This document shows positions 4,065 to 11,905 of a stretch of DNA of 11,911 nucleotides, piece after piece. Origin of the DNA: an uncultured Eubacteriales bacterium (GTDB lineage Bacteria > Bacillota > Clostridia > Oscillospirales > QAMX01). The position numbers and the translations under genes were made by a program. Location of the stretch: the NCBI GenBank assembly GCA_900551265.1, contig URVL01000067.1, positions 1 through 11,911 on the forward strand, in the 5' to 3' direction. The notes below the pieces were generated by a model. It had not been told where the DNA came from and made no database searches. It saw nothing but the letters and a program-made list of their open reading frames with translations. Each line of letters starts with the position of its first letter. Positions within the stretch are counted from its first letter, which is position 1.

Positions 4065-5724
4065 AATACCGGGAGAGGTTTTGCGATACATAACCTCTGT
4101 GGAAAACGACATGCCGAAAGCTTGTAAAGAGCAGCATGCGCTGGCGGCATACATACGCCGGGTGTTTGCAGAGGAAGATATTTTTGTGGATACAGAAAAA
4201 CTGCGAAAATACCTCAGAATGGCAAAATATTTTCCATTCGAGAGACTTTTCCCGTGGGAAGAGTTTTTGTTGACGCTTTGGGACTGTACATACCAGAAGA
4301 GCGGGACGCCAAGATGGAAGACGCTGTTTTGCATGGTGGGGCGGGGAAGCGGAAAAGACGGTTTTATCGCGTTTGACAGTTTTGTATCGGCGTCGCCCTA
4401 TAACCAGATCATGCACTATGACGTGGACATCTGCGCAAACAACGAGGAACAGGCCAAACGCCCGGTTTTTGACATCATTGAAGCTCTGGAAAACCCAAAA
4501 AATGAAAAGCTTTTAAGCAGGTTTTATTATCACACCAAAGAGGTTGTGCGCGGAACCAAAACCAAGAGCAGCATCAGAGGGCGAACCAACAATCCAAAGG
4601 GCCGGGACGGGATGCGTTCCGGAAAGACCATTTTCAACGAGGTACATGCCTATCAAAACTACGACAACATCAAGGTTTTTATTACAGGACAGGGAAAAGT
4701 TGCCCAACCGCGCGTAGGCTTTTTTACCTCAAATGGAGATGTGAGCGACGGACCTTTGGACGACTACCTTGCAAGAGGCCGGAGAATCCTGTTTGAAGGG
4801 GAAGCGGATAAGGGATTTTTGCCGTTTATCTGTTGCCTGGAATCGAAAGAACAGGTGCATAATGCAGAAAACTGGACCATGGCAAACCCCTCTCTTTGTT
4901 ATTTGCCGCATCTCTGGCAGGAAACAGAGGAAGAATACCGGGACTGGTGCGATCATCCGGAACAGAATGGGGACTTCTTAACGAAGCGTATGGGAATCAG
5001 AGCGGGATTTAAAGAGCTTTCCGTTACAGATTATGAAAAAATCCTCGCCACGAATAAGACGATTCCGGATTTAACAGGCTGGGCATGCACGGTGGGATTA
5101 GACTACGCAGAACTTTCGGACTGGGCGGCGGTAAACCTGCATTTCCGTAGCGGAACCAGGCGATATGATATCAACCACGCGTGGATATGCCTGCAGTCCA
5201 AAACCCTGTCGCGCGTCAAGGCGCCATGGCGGGATTGGGCAAAAGCGGGAGACGTTACCGCAGTGGACGACGTGAGCATCAATCCGGACACGATTGCGGC
5301 ATACATCCAGAATGCGGCGGCAAAGTACAACCTGCGTATGCTGGGCATGGATCATTACCGTTGGACGCTTGTTTCCGAGAGCTTGAAAAAGATCGGGTTT
5401 GATGCCAGGGATAAAAACCGGGTCAAACTCATCAGACCATCGGACATCATGCAGATAGAACCGCTGGTACAGGAGTGTTTTGACCGGGAATTGTTTTATT
5501 GGGGAAACAACCCATGTCTTAGATGGTCTGTGAATAACACGAAGCGGGTGAGAAGCAGCCGGAGCATAGGCGTGGATACGGGAAATTTTATCTATGCAAA
5601 AATTGAAGCGAAGAGCCGAAAGAACGATCCGTTCATGGCGCTGGTGGCAAGTATGGTATGCGAACCGGCGCTGGGGACCGGACAGCCGCTAGAATTGCCG
5701 CCGATTGGAGCGATCAGACTGTGA
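4054..5724 (+). CDS. terL: Terminase large subunit (ATPase and nuclease)
   Basis: The 556-residue enzyme of the Terminase_1/HK97 type packages DNA into proheads by ATP hydrolysis and cuts concatemers. The ATPase domain has a Walker A loop GRGSGKDG (96-103, Lys101) and a Walker B region TIFNEVHAY (192-200, Glu196), followed by the coupling-like FFTSNGD (223-229). The nuclease domain shows acidic residues in the expected order: Asp350 (VGLDYAELSDW), Asp433 (LGMDHYRW) and Asp525 (RKNDPFMALVASM). The length is normal and the gene intact. The start overlaps the last codons of TerS in another frame, implying coupled translation. Asn195 stands where many terminases have Asp before the catalytic Glu; I believe this also occurs in close relatives, but this is from memory. 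Confidence 0.95.
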   Translation: MSCEIPGEVLRYITSVENDMPKACKEQHALAAYIRRVFAEEDIFVDTEKLRKYLRMAKYFPFERLFPWEEFLLTLWDCTYQKSGTPRWKTLFCMVGRGSGKDGFIAFDSFVSASPYNQIMHYDVDICANNEEQAKRPVFDIIEALENPKNEKLLSRFYYHTKEVVRGTKTKSSIRGRTNNPKGRDGMRSGKTIFNEVHAYQNYDNIKVFITGQGKVAQPRVGFFTSNGDVSDGPLDDYLARGRRILFEGEADKGFLPFICCLESKEQVHNAENWTMANPSLCYLPHLWQETEEEYRDWCDHPEQNGDFLTKRMGIRAGFKELSVTDYEKILATNKTIPDLTGWACTVGLDYAELSDWAAVNLHFRSGTRRYDINHAWICLQSKTLSRVKAPWRDWAKAGDVTAVDDVSINPDTIAAYIQNAAAKYNLRMLGMDHYRWTLVSESLKKIGFDARDKNRVKLIRPSDIMQIEPLVQECFDRELFYWGNNPCLRWSVNNTKRVRSSRSIGVDTGNFIYAKIEAKSRKNDPFMALVASMVCEPALGTGQPLELPPIGAIRL

Positions 5725-5732
5725 AAAAGAAC

Positions 5733-5777
5733 ATGGCGATAGATTCATTCAGACGCAAAACCACGGTTGGGAGGTGA
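5733..5777 (+). CDS. Possible 14-codon leader peptide before the portal gene
   Basis: ATG 5733 opens a 14-codon frame (MAIDSFRRKTTVGR) that ends in TGA at 5775-5777 and overlaps the portal start as TGATG. The preceding ribosome site is weak (GAAAAAGA). The portal's own GGGAGG is only two bases from its ATG, too close for efficient initiation from outside, so translation of this small frame could deliver ribosomes to the portal start. It may equally be chance. Confidence 0.25.
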   Translation: MAIDSFRRKTTVGR

Positions 5778-6955
5778 TGAAAACGGCACTCAACTTTTTT
5801 CGATGGCTGATGGGAAATAAACGGAGCGAGCCGGTAGAGGTCACATGCCAGAACCTTCTAGAAGCAGCGCAGGAATATCAAGTCCGTGAGTTATCCTTTT
5901 GGGTGTGTGTCAATATGGTGGCAAATGCACTGGGAAGAAGCGAGTTTCGGACATTCCGCGGAAATGAGGAAATCCGGGAGCGCGAGTATTACCTATGGAA
6001 CATCAGCCCCAATACCAATCAGAACTCCAGCGCGTTTTTACACAAGCTGGTGACAAAGCTGTATCAGAACAACGAAGCCCTAATTGTGTCTACACGGCCG
6101 CGCGGCGACCTGCAATCTCTGGTAGTGGCCGATACCTGGGAGGAACCGGAGCAATGGCCATCCCGCGAGAATGTATACCGGGGAATCGTGGTGGACGATT
6201 ATCAGTATCCCGATCCACTTTATGAAAACAGCGTTTTACATTTGAGGCTGAACCACACGAATATGCGGCCCGTTATCAATGCGCTTTATAACTCCTATTA
6301 TCGCATGGTGTCGGCGGCAGTGCGGTCATATACCTGGGGGCGGGGCCAACACTGGAAGGTACATGTATCGCAGCTTGCCCAGGGAGATGACACATGGAAA
6401 GAAAAGTTCCAGGCAATGATTTCCGATCAGATGAAACCGTTTTTGGAGAGCGACGGCGCCATACTTCCCGAGTTTGACGGGTATGCCTACGAAAACGTAG
6501 GAGGAAACGAAAAGACCGGCGATACACGAGATATCCGCGCCATGATTGAGGATATTTTTGATTTCACGGCGAGAGGATTTCTGATACCGTCCGTGCTGGT
6601 CAACGGATCCATAGAGGGCACGGCAGATGCCAACACCCGTTTTCTGACCAATTGTATAGATCCCCTGGCAGACCAGATACAGGAGGAAATTAACCGAAAA
6701 CGCTACGGGTACGAGGGATGGAAAAAAGGGGACTATCTCCGCGTAGATACATCCAGCATCATCCATTTTGACATGTTTGCAAATGCGGCAAACGTAGAAA
6801 AATTGGTGGGATCCGGCGCGTTTACCATTAATGACGTGCTGCGGGCGGCAAATCAGGCGCCGATTCATGAATCATGGGCAAACGAACATTTTATGACGCT
6901 GAATATTTCGCCCATGCGTGTGGCAACCCGAAATCTGAGCACGGGACAGGAGTGA
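5777..6955 (+). CDS. Portal protein
   Basis: The 392-residue HK97-type portal, a dodecameric ring at the head vertex through which DNA passes, is of normal length. The start at ATG 5777 gives MKTALNFFRWLMGNKRSEPV, the usual opening of clostridial portals. The in-frame TTG at 5705 lies inside terL and is unlikely. The N-terminal wing shows YQVRELSFWVCVNMVANALG, and the central part includes KLYQNNEALIV and LRLNHTNMRPVINALY. The C-terminal part shows IEGTADANTRFLTNCIDPLA and a closing segment FTINDVLRAANQAPI, typical of the crown region where head-family portals read INE-R---G-PP. It lies between terL and the prohead protease, the canonical order. The ribosome site GGGAGG sits unusually close to the ATG. 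Confidence 0.92.
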   Translation: MKTALNFFRWLMGNKRSEPVEVTCQNLLEAAQEYQVRELSFWVCVNMVANALGRSEFRTFRGNEEIREREYYLWNISPNTNQNSSAFLHKLVTKLYQNNEALIVSTRPRGDLQSLVVADTWEEPEQWPSRENVYRGIVVDDYQYPDPLYENSVLHLRLNHTNMRPVINALYNSYYRMVSAAVRSYTWGRGQHWKVHVSQLAQGDDTWKEKFQAMISDQMKPFLESDGAILPEFDGYAYENVGGNEKTGDTRDIRAMIEDIFDFTARGFLIPSVLVNGSIEGTADANTRFLTNCIDPLADQIQEEINRKRYGYEGWKKGDYLRVDTSSIIHFDMFANAANVEKLVGSGAFTINDVLRAANQAPIHESWANEHFMTLNISPMRVATRNLSTGQE

Positions 6956-6960
6956 ATTCA

Positions 6961-7737
6961 ATGAAATCAATGTGGGAAATCAAGCAGCAGTCCGAGCCGG
7001 GAACACTGGACCTGTATATCTACGGGGATGTGGAATCGGACGGCTATGACTGGCGGACGGACGAGGTGATCCGAAGCGAAACCAGCGCCAACGCATTCCG
7101 TGAAGAGCTGGCGGCGCACCAAAATATTTCGCAGATTAATATTTATATCAACAGCTATGGCGGGAGCGTATTTGAGGGTACGGCAATATACAACCAGCTC
7201 AAACGTCACCCTGCCCATAAGACGGTATACATAGACGGCTTTGCCTGCTCCGTCGCCTCTGTCATTGCAATGGCCGGAGACGAGGTGATTATGCCGAGAA
7301 ATGCTCTGATGATGCTCCACAACATGTGGATGTGCGTGACCGGAAACGCGGCAGAGCTGAGGAAAGCGGCGGACGACCTGGATAAAATCAATCAGGCGGG
7401 CGTAGAAGCCTACCTGGAAAAGGCAGGGGACAAGCTATCCCCTGAGACGATCGCCCGTCTGGAGGATGAAGAAACCTGGCTGACGGCCGAGGAATGTATC
7501 CGCTATGGGCTTGCTGACCGGTATGCGGAACAGGAGGCGGATATGACGAATGCCGCGGAAATCCTTAGGAAAGCCAATTTGAATCTCGAGAAAAGAATCC
7601 AGATTCAAAAGAGCCTTGCCGCACAGTTATTGCGCATCACCGGGGGATACCGGGAGCCAAAACCAGAAGGCAGCGTAAAAAACCCAATTTTAAAACTATT
7701 TGAAAGGAGTATGACATGCGAAACAACGACAAACTGA
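6961..7737 (+). CDS. ClpP-type prohead protease
   Basis: The 258-residue serine protease of the ClpP/crotonase fold is used by many phages to trim capsid and scaffold parts during head maturation. The visible motifs are INIYINSYGGSVFEGTAIYN (60-79), IDGFACSVASVIAMAGDEVI (91-110) with the nucleophile Ser97, and MMLHNMWMCVTGNA (117-130) with His120. The acidic member should lie near EDEETWLTAEEC (168-179) but I cannot fix it. A charged C-terminal extension follows the protease domain (about 195-258). The start ATG 6961 has AGGAGTGA at 6948-6955. The in-frame GTG 6952 is less likely. The last 22 bases overlap the capsid gene in another frame. Maturation of the capsid N-terminal segment is its expected substrate. 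Confidence 0.93.
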   Translation: MKSMWEIKQQSEPGTLDLYIYGDVESDGYDWRTDEVIRSETSANAFREELAAHQNISQINIYINSYGGSVFEGTAIYNQLKRHPAHKTVYIDGFACSVASVIAMAGDEVIMPRNALMMLHNMWMCVTGNAAELRKAADDLDKINQAGVEAYLEKAGDKLSPETIARLEDEETWLTAEECIRYGLADRYAEQEADMTNAAEILRKANLNLEKRIQIQKSLAAQLLRITGGYREPKPEGSVKNPILKLFERSMTCETTTN

Positions 7738-9209
7738 CCCGAGATGAAATCAGGGCCAACATCCAGCAGGCGGTGAAAGATGGAGATACGGAGGCATTTA
7801 CAAAATCATTTGACCAAATGATTTTGTGTATTCAGGAAGATATCTGGCAGCGTGCGGAAACCCAAATTGATGATATACGCCAGGCGGCCGACAATCGTAT
7901 TCTCTCTGAGCGCGGCGTGAGGCAGCTCACAAGCCGCGAGCGGGATTATTATCAGAAGGTTATCACCGCAATGCGGGAAAAGGATCCGAGACAGGCAATC
8001 AATAATCTGGATGCGGTTATGCCGGAGACCGTCATAGACGCGGTGTTTGACGAACTGCAGACCAGTCATCCGCTGCTGTCGCATATCCAGTTTATGAATA
8101 CCCGTGGGGCCATTCGCATGATGATGAATACAAACGGCTATCAGACGGCGGCATGGGGACAGCTTTGCGATGAAATCGTAGCGGAGCTGACCGCGGGCTT
8201 TAAAGAAGTGGACACAAATCTGTTGAAACTGTCCGCATTCATGCCAGTGTGCAAAGCAATGCTTGACCTGGGACCTGAGTGGCTGGATGACTTTGTACGC
8301 CAGGTGCTCTATGAGGCATACGCAAACGGACTGGAAGCCGGTATTGTGGCCGGAGATGGAAATGGCAAACCGATCGGTATGAACCGTCAGGTAGGAGACA
8401 ATGTGACGGTAACCGGAGGCGTGTATCCCGTGAAGAGCTCTATTGCCGTACCGAACCTGTGCCCGGATACGGTGGGAAATCTTCTGGCGTTACTGGCTGT
8501 AGACACAGGTGGGAAGGCACGCAATGTGCGAGACGTAATTTTCGTGGTAAATCCGGTTGATTATTTCCAGAAGATCATGCCGGCAACAACGATCATGTCG
8601 CCAAACGGTACTTATGCAAACGATGTCATGCCGTACCCAATGACTGTGATCCAGTCCCCGGCTGTGGATCAGGGACAGGCGATCATTGGGCTGGGTTACA
8701 AGTATTTCGCGGCAATTGGCACGGCGCGCGACGGACGAATTGAATACAGCGATCATTACCATTTTGCAGAGGATGAGCGGGTATATCTCATCAAAGGTTA
8801 CGCGAATGGATTCCCCATGGACAACAACGCTTTCTTTGTCCTGGATATCTCCGGTATTCAGCCTGCCGTATGGAAAGTGCAGCAGGTAACGGCGCCCGCG
8901 GCGTCGACAAACGCCGACCTTGCAGATCTGCGAATTGGGGGCCTGACGCTTAGCCCGGCATTCAGCGCCGCCACGACGACCGGTTATACGGCCAGTACGG
9001 CCCATGCAACCAATACCGTAACGGCGGTACCGGCAAATGCAAAAGCGACCGTTGAAATTACGAACGAGGACGCCGAAGAGCAAACTGCAACCATTTTAAA
9101 CGGACGTGCGGTTACCTGGGGAACCGGAGAAAATACGTTAACGGTTAAGGTTACGGCAGAAAACGGCACCACGACGAAATCTTATGTCGTGACCGTTACG
9201 AAGTCATAA
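7716..9209 (+). CDS. Major capsid protein, HK97 fold, with C-terminal Ig/cadherin-like domain
   Basis: This is a 497-residue capsid subunit. Residues 1-110 are charged and helical, as expected for the scaffolding (delta) segment removed by the protease. Residues about 110-390 carry the HK97 fold, with YEAYANGLEAGIVAGDGNGKPIG (200-221), the P-domain/A-domain segment VRDVIFVVNPVDYF (271-284), and a C-terminal FAAIGTARDGRIEYSDHYHF. Residues about 399-497 form an added beta-rich, Thr-rich domain that reads like a cadherin-like or Ig-like module (LADLRIGGLTLSPAFSAATT, then GENTLTVKVTAENGTTTKSY). Such appended domains can decorate the outside of the head. The start at ATG 7716 has AAAGGAGT just upstream. 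The stop overlaps the next start (TAATG). No protein-coding irregularity is seen. Confidence 0.93.
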   Translation: MRNNDKLTRDEIRANIQQAVKDGDTEAFTKSFDQMILCIQEDIWQRAETQIDDIRQAADNRILSERGVRQLTSRERDYYQKVITAMREKDPRQAINNLDAVMPETVIDAVFDELQTSHPLLSHIQFMNTRGAIRMMMNTNGYQTAAWGQLCDEIVAELTAGFKEVDTNLLKLSAFMPVCKAMLDLGPEWLDDFVRQVLYEAYANGLEAGIVAGDGNGKPIGMNRQVGDNVTVTGGVYPVKSSIAVPNLCPDTVGNLLALLAVDTGGKARNVRDVIFVVNPVDYFQKIMPATTIMSPNGTYANDVMPYPMTVIQSPAVDQGQAIIGLGYKYFAAIGTARDGRIEYSDHYHFAEDERVYLIKGYANGFPMDNNAFFVLDISGIQPAVWKVQQVTAPAASTNADLADLRIGGLTLSPAFSAATTTGYTASTAHATNTVTAVPANAKATVEITNEDAEEQTATILNGRAVTWGTGENTLTVKVTAENGTTTKSYVVTVTKS

Positions 9210-9526
9210 TGCAGCGGTACAATGTGCCGGATGAGCTGTTGGAAGACGTAAAGAACGCCATCAACATCACCTGGAAGGATGAGGCCACGGACAACAAGAT
9301 TCGTGGCCTCATAGCGGCGGCGACGACTTATTTGGACGGGAAAAACGGCTATTCACAAAATTATGATCAGGACGGGTTGCCGCGTACGCTTATGATGGAG
9401 TTTGTCCGGTATGCCAGAGACGATGCGCTGGACGTATTTGAAAATAATTACCAGTCGTTAATACTTGCCATGCAGAATGATAAGGCGGTGACAAGGTATG
9501 TGGAAAGCACCGGAAAGAGGAATTAG
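9209..9526 (+). CDS. Head-tail connector protein (gp6-like adaptor)
   Basis: The 105-residue, mostly helical protein sits immediately after the capsid gene and starts on its stop codon (TAATG). The segment VKNAINITWKDEATDNKIRG followed by LIAAATTYLDG matches the phage gp6-like connector family, whose subunits form a ring docking under the portal. The TTYLDGKNGYSQNYD loop and the following TLMMEFVRYARDDALDVFEN helix also fit. Its last 29 bases overlap the start of the head closure gene. Confidence 0.85.
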   Translation: MQRYNVPDELLEDVKNAINITWKDEATDNKIRGLIAAATTYLDGKNGYSQNYDQDGLPRTLMMEFVRYARDDALDVFENNYQSLILAMQNDKAVTRYVESTGKRN

Positions 9527-9872
9527 CGGCGTATCTGAGTCATTTGGTGACGGTGTTGTGAAAATTTATACGGTGGAGGACAAGGCACAGACCGGATACC
9601 AGCCAAGACCTATTCCCACGTTAAAGGCGACATTGCGATATACGGAACAGCGGCTGGGAATCCAGCGGTACTATGAGGCAATGCAAAATCAGATACGGGT
9701 CGAGCGGGTGATACGCGTACCGCGGGGCGTGGAGATCAACAGTCAGGATATCGCGGTGACGGAGGACGAACACGAGTACCGGATCGATATGGTACAGAGC
9801 GTAACAGGCGTGTGGCCCCCGTCGCTTGATCTGACGTTGGCGGCAGTACGGCAAAAGGTGGTGACCGCGTGA
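9498..9872 (+). CDS. Head closure (stopper) protein
   Basis: This is a 124-residue beta-rich protein in the head-completion slot. The start ATG 9498 (MWKAPERGISGVSESFGDGV) overlaps the connector gene by 29 bases. The ribosome site is weak, so coupling to the upstream gene is likely. The in-frame GTG at 9558 is an alternative that would shorten the protein by 20 residues. The middle shows LRYTEQRLGIQRYYEAMQNQ and RVERVIRVPRG, and the C-terminal part IAVTEDEHEYRIDMVQSV followed by PPSLDLTL. This is the beta layout of small head-tail joining proteins, in which a VP(R) strand is followed by a region where a ring subunit contacts the tail. Family by position and pattern, not by an invariant motif. 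Confidence 0.7.
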   Translation: MWKAPERGISGVSESFGDGVVKIYTVEDKAQTGYQPRPIPTLKATLRYTEQRLGIQRYYEAMQNQIRVERVIRVPRGVEINSQDIAVTEDEHEYRIDMVQSVTGVWPPSLDLTLAAVRQKVVTA

Positions 9873-10201
9873 CGTGGTATGAACGCATCATCGCGTCGCA
9901 CGCCGCTGTGACGGACGCAGTAAGCCATGGGGCCCGCATGAAATCCGAACGGTATTTTGTATGGCAGGAAGACGGCACCAACGATCTGTACGCAGAAGGA
10001 AAGCACGCAGAGCGCGTGATGACCGGCACTACGGATTTGTTTACCAAGATGGAATTTGATCCATGGGCAGAAGCTCTTGGCGAAAGCATGAGCGCATATG
10101 AAATCTCGTGGTATTTAAACTCCGTTCAGTATGAAAACGATACGGATTTCTGGCATTATGAATGGGCGTGGGAGATGGCGTGTGGCAAGGTTCGCGTTTA
10201 A
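9869..10201 (+). CDS. Tail terminator/completion-like protein
   Basis: The 110-residue product starts at GTG 9869, overlapping the stop of the head closure gene (GTGA). The segment AERVMTGTTDLFTKMEFDPW, then ISWYLNSVQYENDTDFWHYE and WAWE, looks like the small tail-completion proteins of Firmicutes phages, which have a GT-DLFTK strand followed by an LNSVQYE---G--HYEW end. In the tail terminator role it would cap the tail tube and join it to the head. Its position before a gp10-like gene and the tail tube gene fits. No other motif is apparent. The last 20 bases overlap the next gene. Confidence 0.6.
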   Translation: MTWYERIIASHAAVTDAVSHGARMKSERYFVWQEDGTNDLYAEGKHAERVMTGTTDLFTKMEFDPWAEALGESMSAYEISWYLNSVQYENDTDFWHYEWAWEMACGKVRV

Positions 10202-10691
10202 AGCGGGAGAGGAATTTGAACTGAAACTGGCGAAGCTCGAGAAAAAAAGTGATGAAATCGCCCGTAAAGCCATTCACCGTGCGGCAGGTATTACGATAGA
10301 CGAAATCAGAAAAAATTTGAACGCGCTGCCGGTAGATCCGAAAGAAGATATCAGAAAGCCATACCGTTATCTTGCAGATGGAGAAAAGTTTCAGGGAGTG
10401 CCGTCGGCACAGAAAGACGACCTAAATGACAGTTTGGGTATTACGCCGATCAGCGTTGATTCAAAGGGAGATATGAACACGAAAGTCGGCTTTGACGGAT
10501 ATGGATCTCAGCCTACGAAAACATATCCGAAAGGGATCCCCAACCAATTGATAGCGCGCGCCATAGAGTCCGGATCTTCTGTCAGGGAAAAGCATGCGTT
10601 TGTGCGTCCTGCCGTACGGCGTATAAAAAAAGAGGCTGTTGAGGCCATGCAAACGGTCATCGATGAAGAGTACAAAAAAATTATGAAATAG
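10182..10691 (+). CDS. HK97 gp10-like head-tail joining protein
   Basis: I chose the GTG at 10182 (MARFAFKAGEEFELKLAKLE) because relatives of the HK97 gp10 family start M-A-(R/K)-F-x-F followed by an E(Y/F)ELKLxxL helix, and because a GGGAG site precedes it. The frame also extends upstream to 10131 but that part looks like an out-of-frame copy of the previous gene. The 169-residue protein shows a helical N-terminal half (KSDEIARKAIHRAAGITIDE) and a C-terminal part containing SVREKHAFVRPAVRRIKKEA, where family members have the HP-(F)-xxPAxxxxxxxA motif. It is a structural part of the neck or tail. It overlaps the previous gene by 20 bases and is followed by a 15-base gap and the tail tube gene. 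Confidence 0.8.
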   Translation: MARFAFKAGEEFELKLAKLEKKSDEIARKAIHRAAGITIDEIRKNLNALPVDPKEDIRKPYRYLADGEKFQGVPSAQKDDLNDSLGITPISVDSKGDMNTKVGFDGYGSQPTKTYPKGIPNQLIARAIESGSSVREKHAFVRPAVRRIKKEAVEAMQTVIDEEYKKIMK

Positions 10692-10706
10692 AAAGGGGTT
10701 AATTTT

Positions 10707-11297
10707 ATGCCTGCTTTTGATCTTCGAGGCATACGAATCGCCAAATATAACAACGCAAGCGGCACTGTTACATACGGAACTCCAAAAAGTGCAGGGGAGG
10801 CCATGACCGCAAATTTAGAGCTGAGATTTGCCGAAGGCCGGTTATATGCAGAAAGCTCACTGGCGGAGTACATCAAAAAAGCCATTGGGGGAACGATTTC
10901 CCTGGGTACGAAGTATATTCCAACCGATGCGCAGACAGACATGTACGGCGTTACGGAAACGACGCACACGGTGGGCGAAAAACAAGTCAAGGGGATTGCG
11001 CACAGAGGCGATGATACCCCCGGATACGTTGGCGTCATGTTTTATGCGCCGGATATGATTGACGGAGTCGAAAAAACAACCTGTGTCTTTGTATCCCGCG
11101 CGTTGTTTGGGCCGCCAAGTTACGTATATCAGACTGCCGGAGAGAGTATTACATTCCAGACGCCTACGACGACGGGAGAGTTTCTGCCGGATAATACGAC
11201 AAATAAAAATCTGTTTGAAGTTGCAGTCGTAGATGACGTTGAAACGGCAGTTGCATGGGGAGACCTTATGTTTGGCTATACGCAGGAGGAATCGTAA
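10707..11297 (+). CDS. Major tail protein (tail tube, phi13 type)
   Basis: This is a 196-residue, beta-rich, soluble protein. The start at ATG 10707 has AAAGGGG at normal spacing. The beginning (FDLRGIRIAKYNNASGTVTY, then GTPKSAGEAMTANLE) matches the phi13-type major tail proteins, whose subunits stack as hexamers to form the tube. The remaining sequence alternates strands and loops (VKGIAHRGDDTPGYVGVMFY; TTCVFVSRALFGPPSYVYQT), typical of the fold. There is no added Ig-like domain at the C terminus, unlike some relatives. A good ribosome site for the next gene (AGGAGGA, 11284-11290) lies in its last codons. Confidence 0.85.
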   Translation: MPAFDLRGIRIAKYNNASGTVTYGTPKSAGEAMTANLELRFAEGRLYAESSLAEYIKKAIGGTISLGTKYIPTDAQTDMYGVTETTHTVGEKQVKGIAHRGDDTPGYVGVMFYAPDMIDGVEKTTCVFVSRALFGPPSYVYQTAGESITFQTPTTTGEFLPDNTTNKNLFEVAVVDDVETAVAWGDLMFGYTQEES

Positions 11298-11300
11298 AGA

Positions 11301-11678
11301 ATGGATATGCGATTGCAAACCACGAAATACAGCATCGCAGGCAAAGAATATGAACTGCGATGCAACATGAACGTTTTGGCGGAAGTGCAGGAGATGAACG
11401 GCGGAGAAATCATACGTGCGCTGAACAACAGCAGATCTTTCCGCACGGCGCTGCAGGTCGGAGCCGCCATGCTGAACGATTATGCGGAGGAAAACGGCTG
11501 GCCGGAACGTTTTACGGAAAAAAGCCTGGGACGCCTGATACCGACGCGGGAAACAGCCGCGTTTTCCCGTATGATCGTGGATATGCTATATCACGCACTG
11601 CGCGCAGAGGATGACCCCGGCGAAAATGAGATGGAAGAGGACAACGAAAAAAACGCAGAAACCAGCCAAAGCAAATAA
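11301..11678 (+). CDS. Tail assembly chaperone, zero-frame product (gp G-like)
   Basis: This is a 125-residue protein between the tail tube and the presumed tape measure gene, the usual place of the chaperone G/GT pair. The N-terminal part (YSIAGKEYELRCNMNVLAEV, then QEMNGG) is typical of chaperones of Gram-positive phages, with a small beta start and a helical body (TALQVGAAMLNDYAEENGWP, MIVDMLYHALRAE). The C terminus is an acidic, low-complexity tail (ENEMEEDNEKNAE). The zero-frame stop TAA (11676-11678) lies within the loop of the downstream stem. The start at 11301 has AGGAGGA ten bases upstream. An in-frame ATG at 11307 is possible. Together with the frameshift product it is expected to hold tape measure protein during tail assembly. 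Confidence 0.85.
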   Translation: MDMRLQTTKYSIAGKEYELRCNMNVLAEVQEMNGGEIIRALNNSRSFRTALQVGAAMLNDYAEENGWPERFTEKSLGRLIPTRETAAFSRMIVDMLYHALRAEDDPGENEMEEDNEKNAETSQSK

Positions 11679-11905
11679 ACTTTGGCTGGTATTTAAATAT
11701 CTGGATCAATGTCTGGCATAATGACGAGCGTATATTTTGGCGTACGATGACGCCATACCGGTTTGCTGTCTTATACAGGGTATACCTCGACGCCATGGCG
11801 CCACGTGCGATATCTTCATCCGGAAATGACGGAAACCGGAAGCAGGAAAACAGACAGGCACAGCCGGGCAGATCCTTATATCGCTATCTGGTGGGAGGTG
11901 GATAA
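11301..11905 (+). CDS. Tail assembly chaperone, -1 frameshift fusion (gp GT-like)
   Basis: The fused product uses the first 118 codons of the chaperone, then shifts back one base at 11654 and reads 83 further residues to a TAA at 11903-11905, about 201 residues in all. The T part begins RRNQPKQINFGWYLNIWINV and contains FWRTMTPYRFAVLYRVYLDA, a pattern (F-W-MTP--F--LY) typical of the shifted half of these chaperones. It ends with an Arg/Gln-rich tail. This frame has no plausible start of its own, and its stop abuts the start of the next gene, which supports a real fusion. Only a fraction of ribosomes should make it. In lambda and relatives the G:GT ratio matters for tail assembly on the tape measure; here that is inferred. 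Confidence 0.8.
11648..11690 (+). promoter_or_regulatory. Programmed -1 ribosomal frameshift signal
   Basis: The heptamer A AAA AAC (11648-11654) is in the exact zero-frame phase for tandem slippage (codons AAA, AAC). After a six-base spacer, ACCAGCCAAAG (11661-11671) pairs perfectly over 11 bp with CTTTGGCTGGT (11680-11690) around an eight-base loop containing the zero-frame stop. Slippage back by one base enters a frame that stays open to TAA 11903-11905. All parts of a classical signal are present, and G/GT shifting at this locus is conserved in siphoviruses. Confidence 0.85.
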
